41,426 nt of DNA from Nitrospirota bacterium (GTDB lineage: Bacteria; Nitrospirota; Nitrospiria; 2-01-FULL-66-17): positions 1-41,426 of the forward strand of contig JBFLXB010000033.1 in NCBI GenBank assembly GCA_040757335.1, given 5' to 3'. Shown one piece after another: positions 1-8,278 of the stretch; within the stretch, counting starts at the first letter, position 1; each line of letters opens with the position of its first letter. Position numbers and translations under genes: made by a program. The notes under the pieces are model-generated. The model did not search any database and was not told where the DNA came from. It saw only the letters and a list, made by a program, of their open reading frames with translations.

Positions 1-25
1 CCACCAACTTCGGTACTGTCCTCAT
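1..25 (-). CDS. 5' end of an unknown gene running off the left edge
   Basis: An ATG at 25-23 on the - strand opens a frame beginning MRTVPKLV that leaves the window. A strong ribosome binding site (AGGAGG, about 31-38) lies just upstream, which is why I accept it as a real start. No product can be assigned from eight residues. No attC separates it from the small gene at 97-267, so it is probably the second gene of the fourth integron cassette, or chromosomal DNA after the end of the array. Confidence 0.45.
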
Positions 26-96
26 GTTGCGGCTCCTCCTGTGTGTGAGTTTCGGTGTCTTCGGCGACACCAGTTCACCACATCAGGAGCCGCTTC

Positions 97-267
97 TCAA
101 ATCTCAACTAAGTCTGGCACACACTCGTTTGCGCCCCACGACAAAACAAGGTTCATTGATTCTGCTGTGTACGGCAGAGAGATGGCATTGGAGGGAATTT
201 CACTCCATGAACCTTTGTACTTATTTTTTCCCTTTTTCTTGCCGGGCTCGAATTCGTAGTGAGTCAT
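97..267 (-). CDS. Small unknown cassette protein (56 aa)
   Basis: First gene of cassette 4. I start it at the ATG at 267-265 (MTHYEFEPGKKKGK...), which lies about 17 nt inside the cassette. The frame stays open further upstream, but only through the attC itself. The protein is short and hydrophilic, with a Lys-rich stretch near the N-terminus and no membrane segment or signal peptide. I recognise no family. No convincing ribosome binding site is visible, and translation may depend on the transcript from the preceding cassette. It could be non-coding filler of a cassette whose main gene is the one starting at 25. Confidence 0.4.
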   Translation of the reverse strand: MTHYEFEPGKKKGKNKYKGSWSEIPSNAISLPYTAESMNLVLSWGANECVPDLVEI

Positions 268-278
268 AATTTTTGAAC

Positions 279-372
279 GCCTAACGCCAGAACTAACCCG
301 CCGGCCGCCGACCACACGAGCGGAGCGAGCCGCCACGCTGGCATCCGGTCGGCGTTGAGTGAATTGTTAGCG
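279..372 (-). other. attC recombination site of cassette 3
   Basis: On the - strand the site runs from R'' CGCTAAC (372-366) to R' GTTAGGC (285-279). The R'' side continues AATTCACTCAACGCC, very like the well-known aadA-type attC start. Inner GCCGACC and GGTCGGC pair as L boxes, and the centre is an imperfect palindrome rich in GAGCGGAGCGAG. Length is 94 nt. It begins 4 nt after the stop codon of the gene at 376-792. Confidence 0.88.
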
Positions 373-375
373 CGA

Positions 376-792
376 TCACAGCAGCCCTACAGGGTGGATT
401 TTGTAGCTGTCGTGCTCAACGACAGGCTTTCCCTTAGAGCCACAAGGTACTTTGAAATTCGCCGACTCTGCCGGCTTGAGAGGGCCGCGAACATGTTCCT
501 CGCATATATCGACAAGTTTCCCCTGCTTGTCGAACAAGTCGACTTGGATTTTCACGATCCGCACAGGACCTGAATTGTGGTTCTCAAGTGTTCCGAGGAA
601 GAATACTTCCCCGTCTCTCTTTACCTCCTCGTGTCCTGTAACACTCACCTGATCAATTCGTGTAGGGTCGAAAGAAGGCGTCATCGAGTCAAAGATGAAT
701 TTCATAATGAGTCCCGCCGACACGCCAAAGCCAATGCCATAAAGGAGGCCAGCCCCAACCTTCTTCAGCCCTGCCTTAAGAAGTTGCCCCAC
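376..792 (-). CDS. Membrane-anchored FxLYD-like protein, integron cassette 3
   Basis: A 138-residue protein starting at GTG (792-790) behind a strong site, GAGGAGG, 5 nt upstream. That site decides the start. Residues about 13-35 form one hydrophobic helix (LLYGIGFGVSAGLIMKFIF), so it is probably an inner-membrane or exported anchored protein. The C-terminal part, with FFLGTLENHNSGPVRIVKIQ followed by VDLFDKQGKLVD, resembles the FxLYD beta-sandwich family seen in bacterial extracytoplasmic proteins of unknown role. The stop codon lies 4 nt before attC 279-372. The function is unknown and the family call is from memory of the motif. Confidence 0.75.
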   Translation of the reverse strand: MGQLLKAGLKKVGAGLLYGIGFGVSAGLIMKFIFDSMTPSFDPTRIDQVSVTGHEEVKRDGEVFFLGTLENHNSGPVRIVKIQVDLFDKQGKLVDICEEHVRGPLKPAESANFKVPCGSKGKPVVEHDSYKIHPVGLL

Positions 793-815
793 AGTGCCTC
801 CTCAGTGAAGTTGAG

Positions 816-896
816 CGCTAACGTTCGCCATAACCGGCGTGCAAAAGCAGAGCGAAGCGGCGCTTTTGCACGTCCGTGTTGATGGCGTTGTTATGT
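816..896 (-). other. attC recombination site of cassette 2
   Basis: On the - strand it runs from R'' ACATAAC (896-890) to R' GTTAGCG (822-816), 81 nt. The centre is a long imperfect hairpin, with GTGCAAAAGCGCCGC pairing with GCTCTGCTTTTGCAC. The TAA stop of the gene at 891-1322 lies inside the R'' box, a common arrangement in integron cassettes. Confidence 0.9.
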
Positions 897-1322
897 GCGA
901 TGTTCAACGTATTTCCTGAGGCTGTTTAGCAGAGAATCCCAGACCGTTTCCATGATTGCGAGCATTTGCTCGGACCTTAGGTTGCTGTGCTCAAGGTCCA
1001 GTTGCGTTCCGTTTCGTTGTGGTGACAAACGATAGCTGATCGCTAAATGATTCTCCAAGGTTCTTTCCGTGCCGTGATTGTCGCTCCAATAGGAATATTT
1101 GAATTGTGTGGGACGTGACAAAGCCTCAATTACTCCATGATCTCTGAACGGCTTTCCGTCGATCTCGCCGTCCAACAACACCTCACCGCCCAGTTTCCAT
1201 TCAGACGTAACCTTCTTGACAGGGAAGTAATTGACAATAGCGTCTGAAGAAGTAAGCGCATCGAATACTGCTTCAGGTTTTGCGTCGATATAAATGCTTT
1301 TGTTGACGGTGAAGCTATTCAT
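891..1322 (-). CDS. SRPBCC/AHSA1-type protein, integron cassette 2
   Basis: A 143-residue cytoplasmic protein with the START-like (SRPBCC) fold typical of the AHSA1 (activator of Hsp90 ATPase homologue) group. The visible hallmarks are the opening beta strand and helix SIYIDAKPEAVFDALTSSD, the central GGEVLLDGEIDGKPFRDHG strands, and the closing helix MLAIMETVWDSLLNSLRKY. Such proteins have a deep hydrophobic ligand pocket; the ligand here cannot be told. The ATG (1322-1320) lies about 32 nt inside the cassette and no good ribosome site is visible. It is the second gene after attI, so it would be transcribed from a promoter in the integron platform or cassette 1. Its stop codon is embedded in its attC. 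Confidence 0.82.
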   Translation of the reverse strand: MNSFTVNKSIYIDAKPEAVFDALTSSDAIVNYFPVKKVTSEWKLGGEVLLDGEIDGKPFRDHGVIEALSRPTQFKYSYWSDNHGTERTLENHLAISYRLSPQRNGTQLDLEHSNLRSEQMLAIMETVWDSLLNSLRKYVEHRT

Positions 1323-1348
1323 TTAATGCGCCCTCGATGAGTGGTAGC

Positions 1349-1429
1349 ACATAACGCTGCGCTTGAGCGGCGAGCGGAGGCGGCGCGAAGCGCCGACGTA
1401 GCGAGTCCGACTCGAAGCGCTTGTTGGGC
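1349..1429 (-). other. attC recombination site of cassette 1
   Basis: On the - strand it runs from R'' GCCCAAC (1429-1423) to R' GTTATGT (1355-1349), 81 nt. The arms AAGCGCTTCGAGTCGGA and GCGGCGAGC/GCTCAAGCGC give an imperfect hairpin around GGCGCTTCGCGCC. The site starts 1 nt after the TGA of the gene at 1431-1943. Confidence 0.92.
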
Positions 1430-1430
1430 A

Positions 1431-1943
1431 TCATTTTGCTTTGCCCGCTACCTTTGCTTGCAAATCGCTCAGGTAACCATGAATGTTCTTGGTGTGACCC
1501 ATAATGAACCGAGAGACAAAACGAAATATGGGGTTGTATACCTCACCGTCTTCGACAATAGTGAGAGTAACGCCCTCTGGGGTGGTTTCAAGATCGAACG
1601 TCCAAGTACCGCCAAAAGGCAGGTTTGGATCTGCAATTCGCCTCACGAGGCGTTTGTTGGGCACGGACTCTACCGTTTCGTAGGGAATGCCTTCATTGTG
1701 GGAATCGGTTTCTTTCCATACGGGATGTCCATTCATATCGGGTAGACGCTCGACCCCACTAAGGCCACTACGCCATGTTGAGTAAGCGCCAAAATTCGTG
1801 ATGATCTCCCACAGTTGTTCGGCTCCGACGCGAAAACGGGACGACTCACTGGCACGATGCTTTTCTGGCAGTAACGCACCAACACCGACAACCACGCCGA
1901 TAAGAACAACAAGCCCAATACCCAAACCAACTATCCATTTCAT
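1431..1943 (-). CDS. Membrane-anchored SRPBCC protein, integron cassette 1
   Basis: A 170-residue protein. Residues 4-25 are a strong hydrophobic helix (VGLGIGLVVLIGVVVGVGAL), then about 140 residues with SRPBCC/polyketide-cyclase features: FRVGAEQLWEIITNFGAYSTW, the strand GGTWTFDLE, and a C-terminal helix FRFVSRFIMGHTKNI. It probably sits in the membrane with the lipid- or ligand-binding domain outside the cytoplasm. It is the first cassette after attI and so the best placed for expression. The ATG at 1943-1941 is preceded by AGGGAG at good spacing, and the stop lies 1 nt before attC 1349-1429. The ligand is unknown. Confidence 0.85.
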   Translation of the reverse strand: MKWIVGLGIGLVVLIGVVVGVGALLPEKHRASESSRFRVGAEQLWEIITNFGAYSTWRSGLSGVERLPDMNGHPVWKETDSHNEGIPYETVESVPNKRLVRRIADPNLPFGGTWTFDLETTPEGVTLTIVEDGEVYNPIFRFVSRFIMGHTKNIHGYLSDLQAKVAGKAK

Positions 1944-2004
1944 TTCCGTTCTCCCTCTGTTGCTTGGTTATATACCGGAAGCAAGCCACTACCCTTTGAA
2001 TGAT

Positions 2005-2011
2005 GCCCAAC
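2005..2011 (-). other. attI-cassette junction
   Basis: The - strand reads GTTGGGC here, a consensus G^TTRRRY cut site, about 110 nt from the intI start. Its TTGGGC exactly complements the R'' box GCCCAAC of attC 1349-1429, as expected for the first cassette of an array. The rest of attI (roughly 2012-2110) has no strongly conserved sequence to recognise. A TTGACT at 2018-2023 could belong to an intI promoter, but I see no good -10 partner and no CTGT-N8-ACAG LexA box. Confidence 0.75.
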
Positions 2012-2118
2012 CATTGATTGACTTGCTAATTCGCCCTGATAGTGCGATATTGCAGGCGTTTTCGGGCAAATTCGCCCATAGCCGTTATCGCGGTTTCAGA
2101 GCACGCGGCTCCAACCTT

Positions 2119-3120
2119 ATGCCTGACCTGACGGGAAGTCAACAACCCAAGCTCCTCGATGAAGTTCGGAAATTTCTCCGGCTTCACCACTATTCCATTC
2201 ACACCGAACGATCCTACGTGGATTGGGTCCTACGGTTTGTCCGGTTTCACCGGATGCGCTCACGCCAGGACCTTGTTCCCGCGGAACCGAAGATCGAAGC
2301 GTTTCTGACAGACTTGGCGGTGCGGGGCAACGTCGCTCCCGCCACTCAAAATCAGGCGATGAATGCCCTGGTGTTTCTTTACAAGCGCGTCCTTAACCAG
2401 GCCCTAGACGGCCGCATCGATGCTGTTCGTGCCGACAAGAAGATCACGGTTCCCGTGGTCATGACACGCGACGAAGTCGGCGCCGTGCTGTCGCTCATGG
2501 ACGGAACCGCCCAGTTGGTCGCCAAGCTCCTCTATGGGAGCGGCCTGCGGATCATGGAGGCGGTCCGGCTCCGGGTCAAGGATATCGACGTGCAGATGAA
2601 GCAAGTCACGGTCCGTTCCGGTAAGGGTGACAAGGATCGCGTGACCACCTTTTCCGCCACTCTGGGGCCCTTACTCCAGAACCATTTGGCCGGCGTCAAG
2701 ACGATGCATCAGCGGGACCTGGCGCACGGGCACGGCGAGGCGTATCTCCCCCATGCGCTGGCGCGGAAATACCCGACCGCGGCCAGAGAGTGGGGCTGGC
2801 AGTATGTCTTCCCGGCCCGGAATCTCTCGGTTGACCCTCGTTCCGGCGTCACCCGTCGCCACCACGTGGATCCCAGCGTCGTCAACAAGGCCATCAAGAC
2901 GGCGGTTCGCCGCGCCGGGTTAACCAAGCAGGTCAGCGCGCATACCTTTCGGCATTCCTTCGCCACCCACTTGCTTCAACGCGGAACCGACATCCGGACC
3001 ATTCAGCACCTGCTGGGGCACACCGATGTCTCCACCACCATGATCTACACCCATATCCTGCAGCAAGGCGGTCAGGGCGTTCCGAGTCCGTTGGACGATC
3101 TTGGGGTGCAATCGTCCTAG
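2119..3120 (+). CDS. intI: Integron integrase IntI (tyrosine recombinase)
   Basis: Site-specific recombinase that inserts cassettes at attI and excises them at attC. The 333-residue length matches IntI enzymes (about 320-340). The N-terminal SAM-like core-binding domain has LRLHHYSIHTERSYVDWVLR. Catalytic residues are all present: R144 (YGSGLRIMEA), H275 and R278 (SAHTFRHSFATH), H301 (LLGHTDVSTT) and nucleophile Y310 (MIYTHI). The insertion at about 209-233, with ALARKYPTAAREWGWQYVFP, is the patch that separates IntI from XerC/XerD. I start at ATG 2119 (MPDLTGSQQPKLLDEVRK). A longer open frame from 1798 only reads back through cassette 1. The gene appears intact, so the integron may be active. 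Confidence 0.95.
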   Translation: MPDLTGSQQPKLLDEVRKFLRLHHYSIHTERSYVDWVLRFVRFHRMRSRQDLVPAEPKIEAFLTDLAVRGNVAPATQNQAMNALVFLYKRVLNQALDGRIDAVRADKKITVPVVMTRDEVGAVLSLMDGTAQLVAKLLYGSGLRIMEAVRLRVKDIDVQMKQVTVRSGKGDKDRVTTFSATLGPLLQNHLAGVKTMHQRDLAHGHGEAYLPHALARKYPTAAREWGWQYVFPARNLSVDPRSGVTRRHHVDPSVVNKAIKTAVRRAGLTKQVSAHTFRHSFATHLLQRGTDIRTIQHLLGHTDVSTTMIYTHILQQGGQGVPSPLDDLGVQSS

Positions 3121-3142
3121 AATAGTGACAAGAGTAGTTGAT

Positions 3143-5182
3143 TCAGGATCCCCGCGGTGGCGCGGGGTGCTCGTAGACCACGGCCTGGTTTTTCCCACGG
3201 CGTTTGGCCTCGTACAAGGCTTGGTCCGCGTGGCGCAGTAAATCTTCGAGGGCTTGGGCGTCGTCGGGGAAGCTGGCCACGCCGAGGCTCAGGGTGAGGT
3301 AGGCGGTGTCGCCTTTGGGGGTGGCGATGGGGGTGCGGGCCACGGCGCGGCCGATACGAAGCGCCATAGTGCGGGCGTCTTTCTTGGAGGTCTGGGGCAG
3401 GATCACGGTGAACTCCTCGCCGCCGTAGCGCGCGGCCACGTCGATGGCGCGGATGGAACTGCGAATGGCTTTCGCGGTGGTGGCCAGGGCGTCGTCGCCC
3501 ACCACGTGACCGTGGGTGTCGTTGAGTCGCTTGAAATCGTCGATGTCCATCATGATGAGCGAGAACGGCAGCTTGTGCCGCTTGAAGCGCTCGATCTCCT
3601 CGGCCAACCGTTCCTGAAAGTAGCGCCGGTTCAGCAGGCCGGTGAGGGAATCCGTGATCGAGATGCGCTTGAGTTCCTCGGAGCGGTGGTAATACTCGGA
3701 GCGCTGCATCGCCACCGTGGTATAGGTGGCGATGGACGTAAGAAGGTCCAGGTCGTACGGCGTGAACGGATCGCCGCTCGCCTTGTCCGCCACGTTGAGC
3801 ACGCCGATGGTCTCGCCGTTGGAGCGCAGCGGCAGGCTGATGAACGAGCGCGTGCGGTACCGCGGCCGCTTTTCCCGCAGCACGCGCACGTCGGTTTCCA
3901 AGTCCGCAACTAGCAGGGGTTTCCCCTCGGCGAACACCATCCCGGAGATGCCTTCGCCCGGGCGAACGCGCACGCTCTCCAGGATCTTGGGGTTGAGGCC
4001 CTTGATGGCCTGCACCACCAGCTCCTTGCGGTCTTCGTCCAACAACATGACCGAGCCCTGCTCGGCCTCCACGTATTCGGTCGAGCGTTCCAAGATAACT
4101 TGGAACAGGTCACTGACCGCAAGCGTGGAGACTGATTTGCGCATGAGCTCGGTGAGCGAGACCAGCCCCTGTTGGCGGTCCTTGACCTGCGAGCGCAGCC
4201 GCTCGTTTTCCAGAATCACCGCGAACAATTCGCAGAACGCGCTCAGGACCTTCACGTCGTCGCCTGCGAGCCGGGTGTCGATCACGGCCAGCGCCATGTG
4301 GCCGTCTTTGGCCAACGGGAAGAGATGGACCGACGTGACATCGGCCGGGAGCCCGGCCTGGAGCAGTTCGAAGTGCACGTCGCACCACACGTGGGCGCGC
4401 GTCTCGCGAAACCGGGCCAGGAGGCCCTTGTGCACCGGGGGAGCGTAGCGCCGCAGCGCGTCGCGCTTGACGCCGAAGCCGTCGATCACCTCGTACCGCT
4501 GGCCGCTCGCGTCCACCGCCAGAATCAGGGCGGTGTTGGCGTTGAACAACACGCCGACCGTGCTGAGCACCAGCCGAAAGAGCGAGGCCGGATCGAGCTG
4601 GTTACGCAGCTCCGCGCCGATGGAAAAGAGCGTCATGAGCCGCGCGGCCGTGGCTTCTTCGCGTTCCCGCGAGGTGAGGCTGCGGATCAGGGAGCGCGCG
4701 ATCGTGTCCACCAGCGCGGCCGCGGATTCCAGAAACGGCGGCTCTTTGAACTGGATCTCTTTGACCAAGGTCAATAGGGTGGCCGCGTCCATCCCATAGC
4801 GTTGGGCGGTTTCGCGGAACTGAAAGAAGTCTTCGTAAGTCGAGAACGCTTTCCCGCCCAGCAACACCATCTGCACGCCCTGCTCATCGGTCACCGGCAC
4901 GGTAAAGGCGTGCAGGCTCGCGTGGCAGGTAAAGCTGGCGCCGCGTCCCGTGGCCAATGCCTGGGCGACCTGGCGGCCGCAATGCGCGTCGCACTGGGCC
5001 CGCTGGCCGTACTTCTCTTGTAGCAACCGGCAGATGGGATTGTCTTGGCTGGGTTCGCAGACCGTGCGGCTGAGGTCCACCGCGCGAGTCGGGGCGTAGC
5101 TGAGCAGGGCCAAGCCCATGGCCTTGGCCAGACCCTCTTGAAGGGGCTTCCACTGGCCGGACGTCAGCGATTCACTACTCAT
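3143..5182 (-). CDS. PocR-GAF-GAF-GGDEF diguanylate cyclase
   Basis: Probable cytoplasmic c-di-GMP-producing sensor of about 679 residues. An N-terminal PocR ligand-sensing domain (about 5-165) shows cysteine clusters, CDAHCGR and [15 protein letters not shown] first GAF-like region (about 180-320) and a clear second GAF domain (about 345-500, with [15 protein letters not shown] and GIGVLN-type strands) follow. The C-terminal GGDEF domain has [26 protein letters not shown] and the active loop GGEEF, so it should be catalytically competent. RAID sits five residues before GGEEF, a canonical RxxD product-inhibition site. There is no membrane segment. The start is uncertain: ATG at 5182 is used here, and a TTG at 5203 would add seven residues; neither has a good ribosome site. 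The gene converges on intI and diverges from uvrB. Confidence 0.9.
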   Translation of the reverse strand: MSSESLTSGQWKPLQEGLAKAMGLALLSYAPTRAVDLSRTVCEPSQDNPICRLLQEKYGQRAQCDAHCGRQVAQALATGRGASFTCHASLHAFTVPVTDEQGVQMVLLGGKAFSTYEDFFQFRETAQRYGMDAATLLTLVKEIQFKEPPFLESAAALVDTIARSLIRSLTSREREEATAARLMTLFSIGAELRNQLDPASLFRLVLSTVGVLFNANTALILAVDASGQRYEVIDGFGVKRDALRRYAPPVHKGLLARFRETRAHVWCDVHFELLQAGLPADVTSVHLFPLAKDGHMALAVIDTRLAGDDVKVLSAFCELFAVILENERLRSQVKDRQQGLVSLTELMRKSVSTLAVSDLFQVILERSTEYVEAEQGSVMLLDEDRKELVVQAIKGLNPKILESVRVRPGEGISGMVFAEGKPLLVADLETDVRVLREKRPRYRTRSFISLPLRSNGETIGVLNVADKASGDPFTPYDLDLLTSIATYTTVAMQRSEYYHRSEELKRISITDSLTGLLNRRYFQERLAEEIERFKRHKLPFSLIMMDIDDFKRLNDTHGHVVGDDALATTAKAIRSSIRAIDVAARYGGEEFTVILPQTSKKDARTMALRIGRAVARTPIATPKGDTAYLTLSLGVASFPDDAQALEDLLRHADQALYEAKRRGKNQAVVYEHPAPPRGS

Positions 5183-5336
5183 ACCGTGTTTCGAGACCCC
5201 CAACGAGACGGGAACGCGTGGCGGGACTGCACGTTCTCAATGGTCCATCTATACGCCCCGATTGCTCGCGAAGTCAAGCTCAGCCTTGATTTGCGGGCAA
5301 CGAAGGCCGTCTGGATCACCCGTGGTACAATGCCGC

Positions 5337-7352
<2,016 letters not shown>

Positions 7353-7363
7353 GACGAAAGGCA

Positions 7364-7522
7364 AATCCCCCCTTGCCCCCCTTTGTCAAAGGGGGGGAGG
7401 AGCGCACTCAGGACTCGAGGCGTTTCCCTTCTTTACTAAGGTGGGTCGCAAGGCCTCCGTTTTAGCGCGAAAGCTCCTCCCCTTGTACCCCCCTTTGGCA
7501 AAGGGGGGATGGGGGGATTTGT
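7364..7522. repeat. Two copies of a G/C-run palindromic repeat after uvrB
   Basis: Copy A (7364-7401) begins AAATCCCCCCTTG and has the hairpin CCCCCCTTTG/CAAAGGGGGG, ending GGAGGAGC. Copy B (7473-7522) begins GCTCCTCCCC, has the same hairpin, and ends GGGGGGATTTG. Together they look like one composite element with AAATCCCCCC and GGGGGGATTT as outer inverted ends. Copies also occur inside uvrA (9509, 10138) and after it (13831-14041). The hairpins could act as transcription barriers between uvrB and the convergent gene at 7534-8145. Confidence 0.9.
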
Positions 7523-7533
7523 TTTAGCCTTTT

Positions 7534-8145
7534 CTACGGTTTGATCTTCGCCGGGTCTTGTTCGACCATCAGGTGCGCGTAGGGCGTACCGTCGAACATG
7601 ATGTACACGCCCGACGGGTTCGGCATGGTGGCCAGACCGCTGGTCTTGGAGTCGAACGGCCACATGACCATCCAGTGCGGCGGTTCTTTGACCAGTTTCG
7701 CTCCGGGTTCCTCTTCCATCAGTATCTTGCCATCCCTCTCCCAGTGGAATCCGCCGCGCGCCATGTAGGAAATGCCCGGTTCGGTGTTGGTGGGTTTGGG
7801 CGCCTTGTTGACCAGGCTGTCCACCCATTGGCCCACCGCGGCGTCCATGCACATGGGATCGGGCGTTTCCCGGTGATTGACGGTGGGGATACAGGTGAAG
7901 CCGTTGGTGCCCTTCTTGGCTTCGACCATTTTCCCGTCTGCACCAGGCACCATGACCGTGGCGTCCTTGGCAATGTGCGGCGGGGCGGCGCTGATCGCCA
8001 GCTTGACCAGCGCGTCTTGGGACATCCCCGCAATGCCGTCCTTGACCTTTTTGTGGCCTTCATCAGCGACAGCGGCCGTTGTCAGACCGAACACCAGCGT
8101 GACGATCCCCACCGACCGAACGACGTGCATCATAACGTGGTTCAT
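7534..8145 (-). CDS. Exported protein of unknown function
   Basis: A 203-residue protein. Residues about 9-27 (VRSVGIVTLVFGLTTAAVA) form a Sec signal peptide with a likely cut after AVA, before DEGHKK. The mature part has two cysteines (FTCIPT, DPMCMD) that could form a disulphide, and ends with HWMVMWPFDSKTSGL, GVYIMFDGTPYAHLMV. I do not recognise a named family; it is probably periplasmic. The ATG at 8145-8143 is preceded by GGGAGGGG, a good ribosome site. It is read opposite to its neighbours uvrB and uvrA, so it is not part of the repair genes' transcript. Confidence 0.8.
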   Translation of the reverse strand: MNHVMMHVVRSVGIVTLVFGLTTAAVADEGHKKVKDGIAGMSQDALVKLAISAAPPHIAKDATVMVPGADGKMVEAKKGTNGFTCIPTVNHRETPDPMCMDAAVGQWVDSLVNKAPKPTNTEPGISYMARGGFHWERDGKILMEEEPGAKLVKEPPHWMVMWPFDSKTSGLATMPNPSGVYIMFDGTPYAHLMVEQDPAKIKP

Positions 8146-8235
8146 GGCACCCCTCCCTCGTGGATAGGTTTCTGACGACCTGAAGTGGGCGTCAACGTAA
8201 CATGGTCATGAACGGATATTCAAGCGCAGGGCGAG

Positions 8236-8264
8236 TTGACATCACCGAGCGTGCTCCCTTAAGA
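8236..8264 (+). promoter_or_regulatory. Possible uvrA promoter
   Basis: A perfect -35 box TTGACA (8236-8241) is followed after 17 nt by TTAAGA (8259-8264), or after 18 nt by TAAGAC. Neither is a good -10 box. Transcription would start within about 10 nt of the uvrA ATG, giving an almost leaderless mRNA. This agrees with the lack of a ribosome site there. No LexA-type operator is obvious. Confidence 0.35.
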
Positions 8265-8278
8265 CGTGTGCACGCACC

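Larger units (their letters stand above)
1..3120. mobile_element. Chromosomal integron: intI, attI junction and at least four cassettes
   Basis: The integrase gene reads rightwards (2119-3120) and the cassettes read leftwards from the junction at 2005-2011, the usual divergent integron layout. Taking the cut as G^TT on the - strand, cassette 1 is 2010-1355, cassette 2 is 1354-822, cassette 3 is 821-285 and cassette 4 is 284 to beyond the left edge. Each cassette's opening bases are the exact complement of the R'' box of its own attC: TTGGGC with GCCCAAC, TTATGT with ACATAAC, TTAGCG with CGCTAAC. This is expected if each integrated from a circle. The complement expected for cassette 4 (GCCTAAC on the - strand) is not in the window, so that cassette continues outside. 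There is no transposase and no resistance gene, which suggests a sedentary chromosomal integron. The extent to the left is unknown. Confidence 0.87.

Noticed and set aside
24-269. + strand open frames at the left edge
   Set aside because: They are antisense to the cassette 4 genes, lack ribosome sites, and run against the direction of the array.
2012-2118. SOS (LexA) control of intI
   Set aside because: I looked for CTGT-N8-ACAG and found none in the gap; another lineage's LexA motif cannot be excluded.
7364-7522. CRISPR array
   Set aside because: The repeats are palindromic G/C runs at irregular spacing with no unique, uniform spacers and no cas genes.
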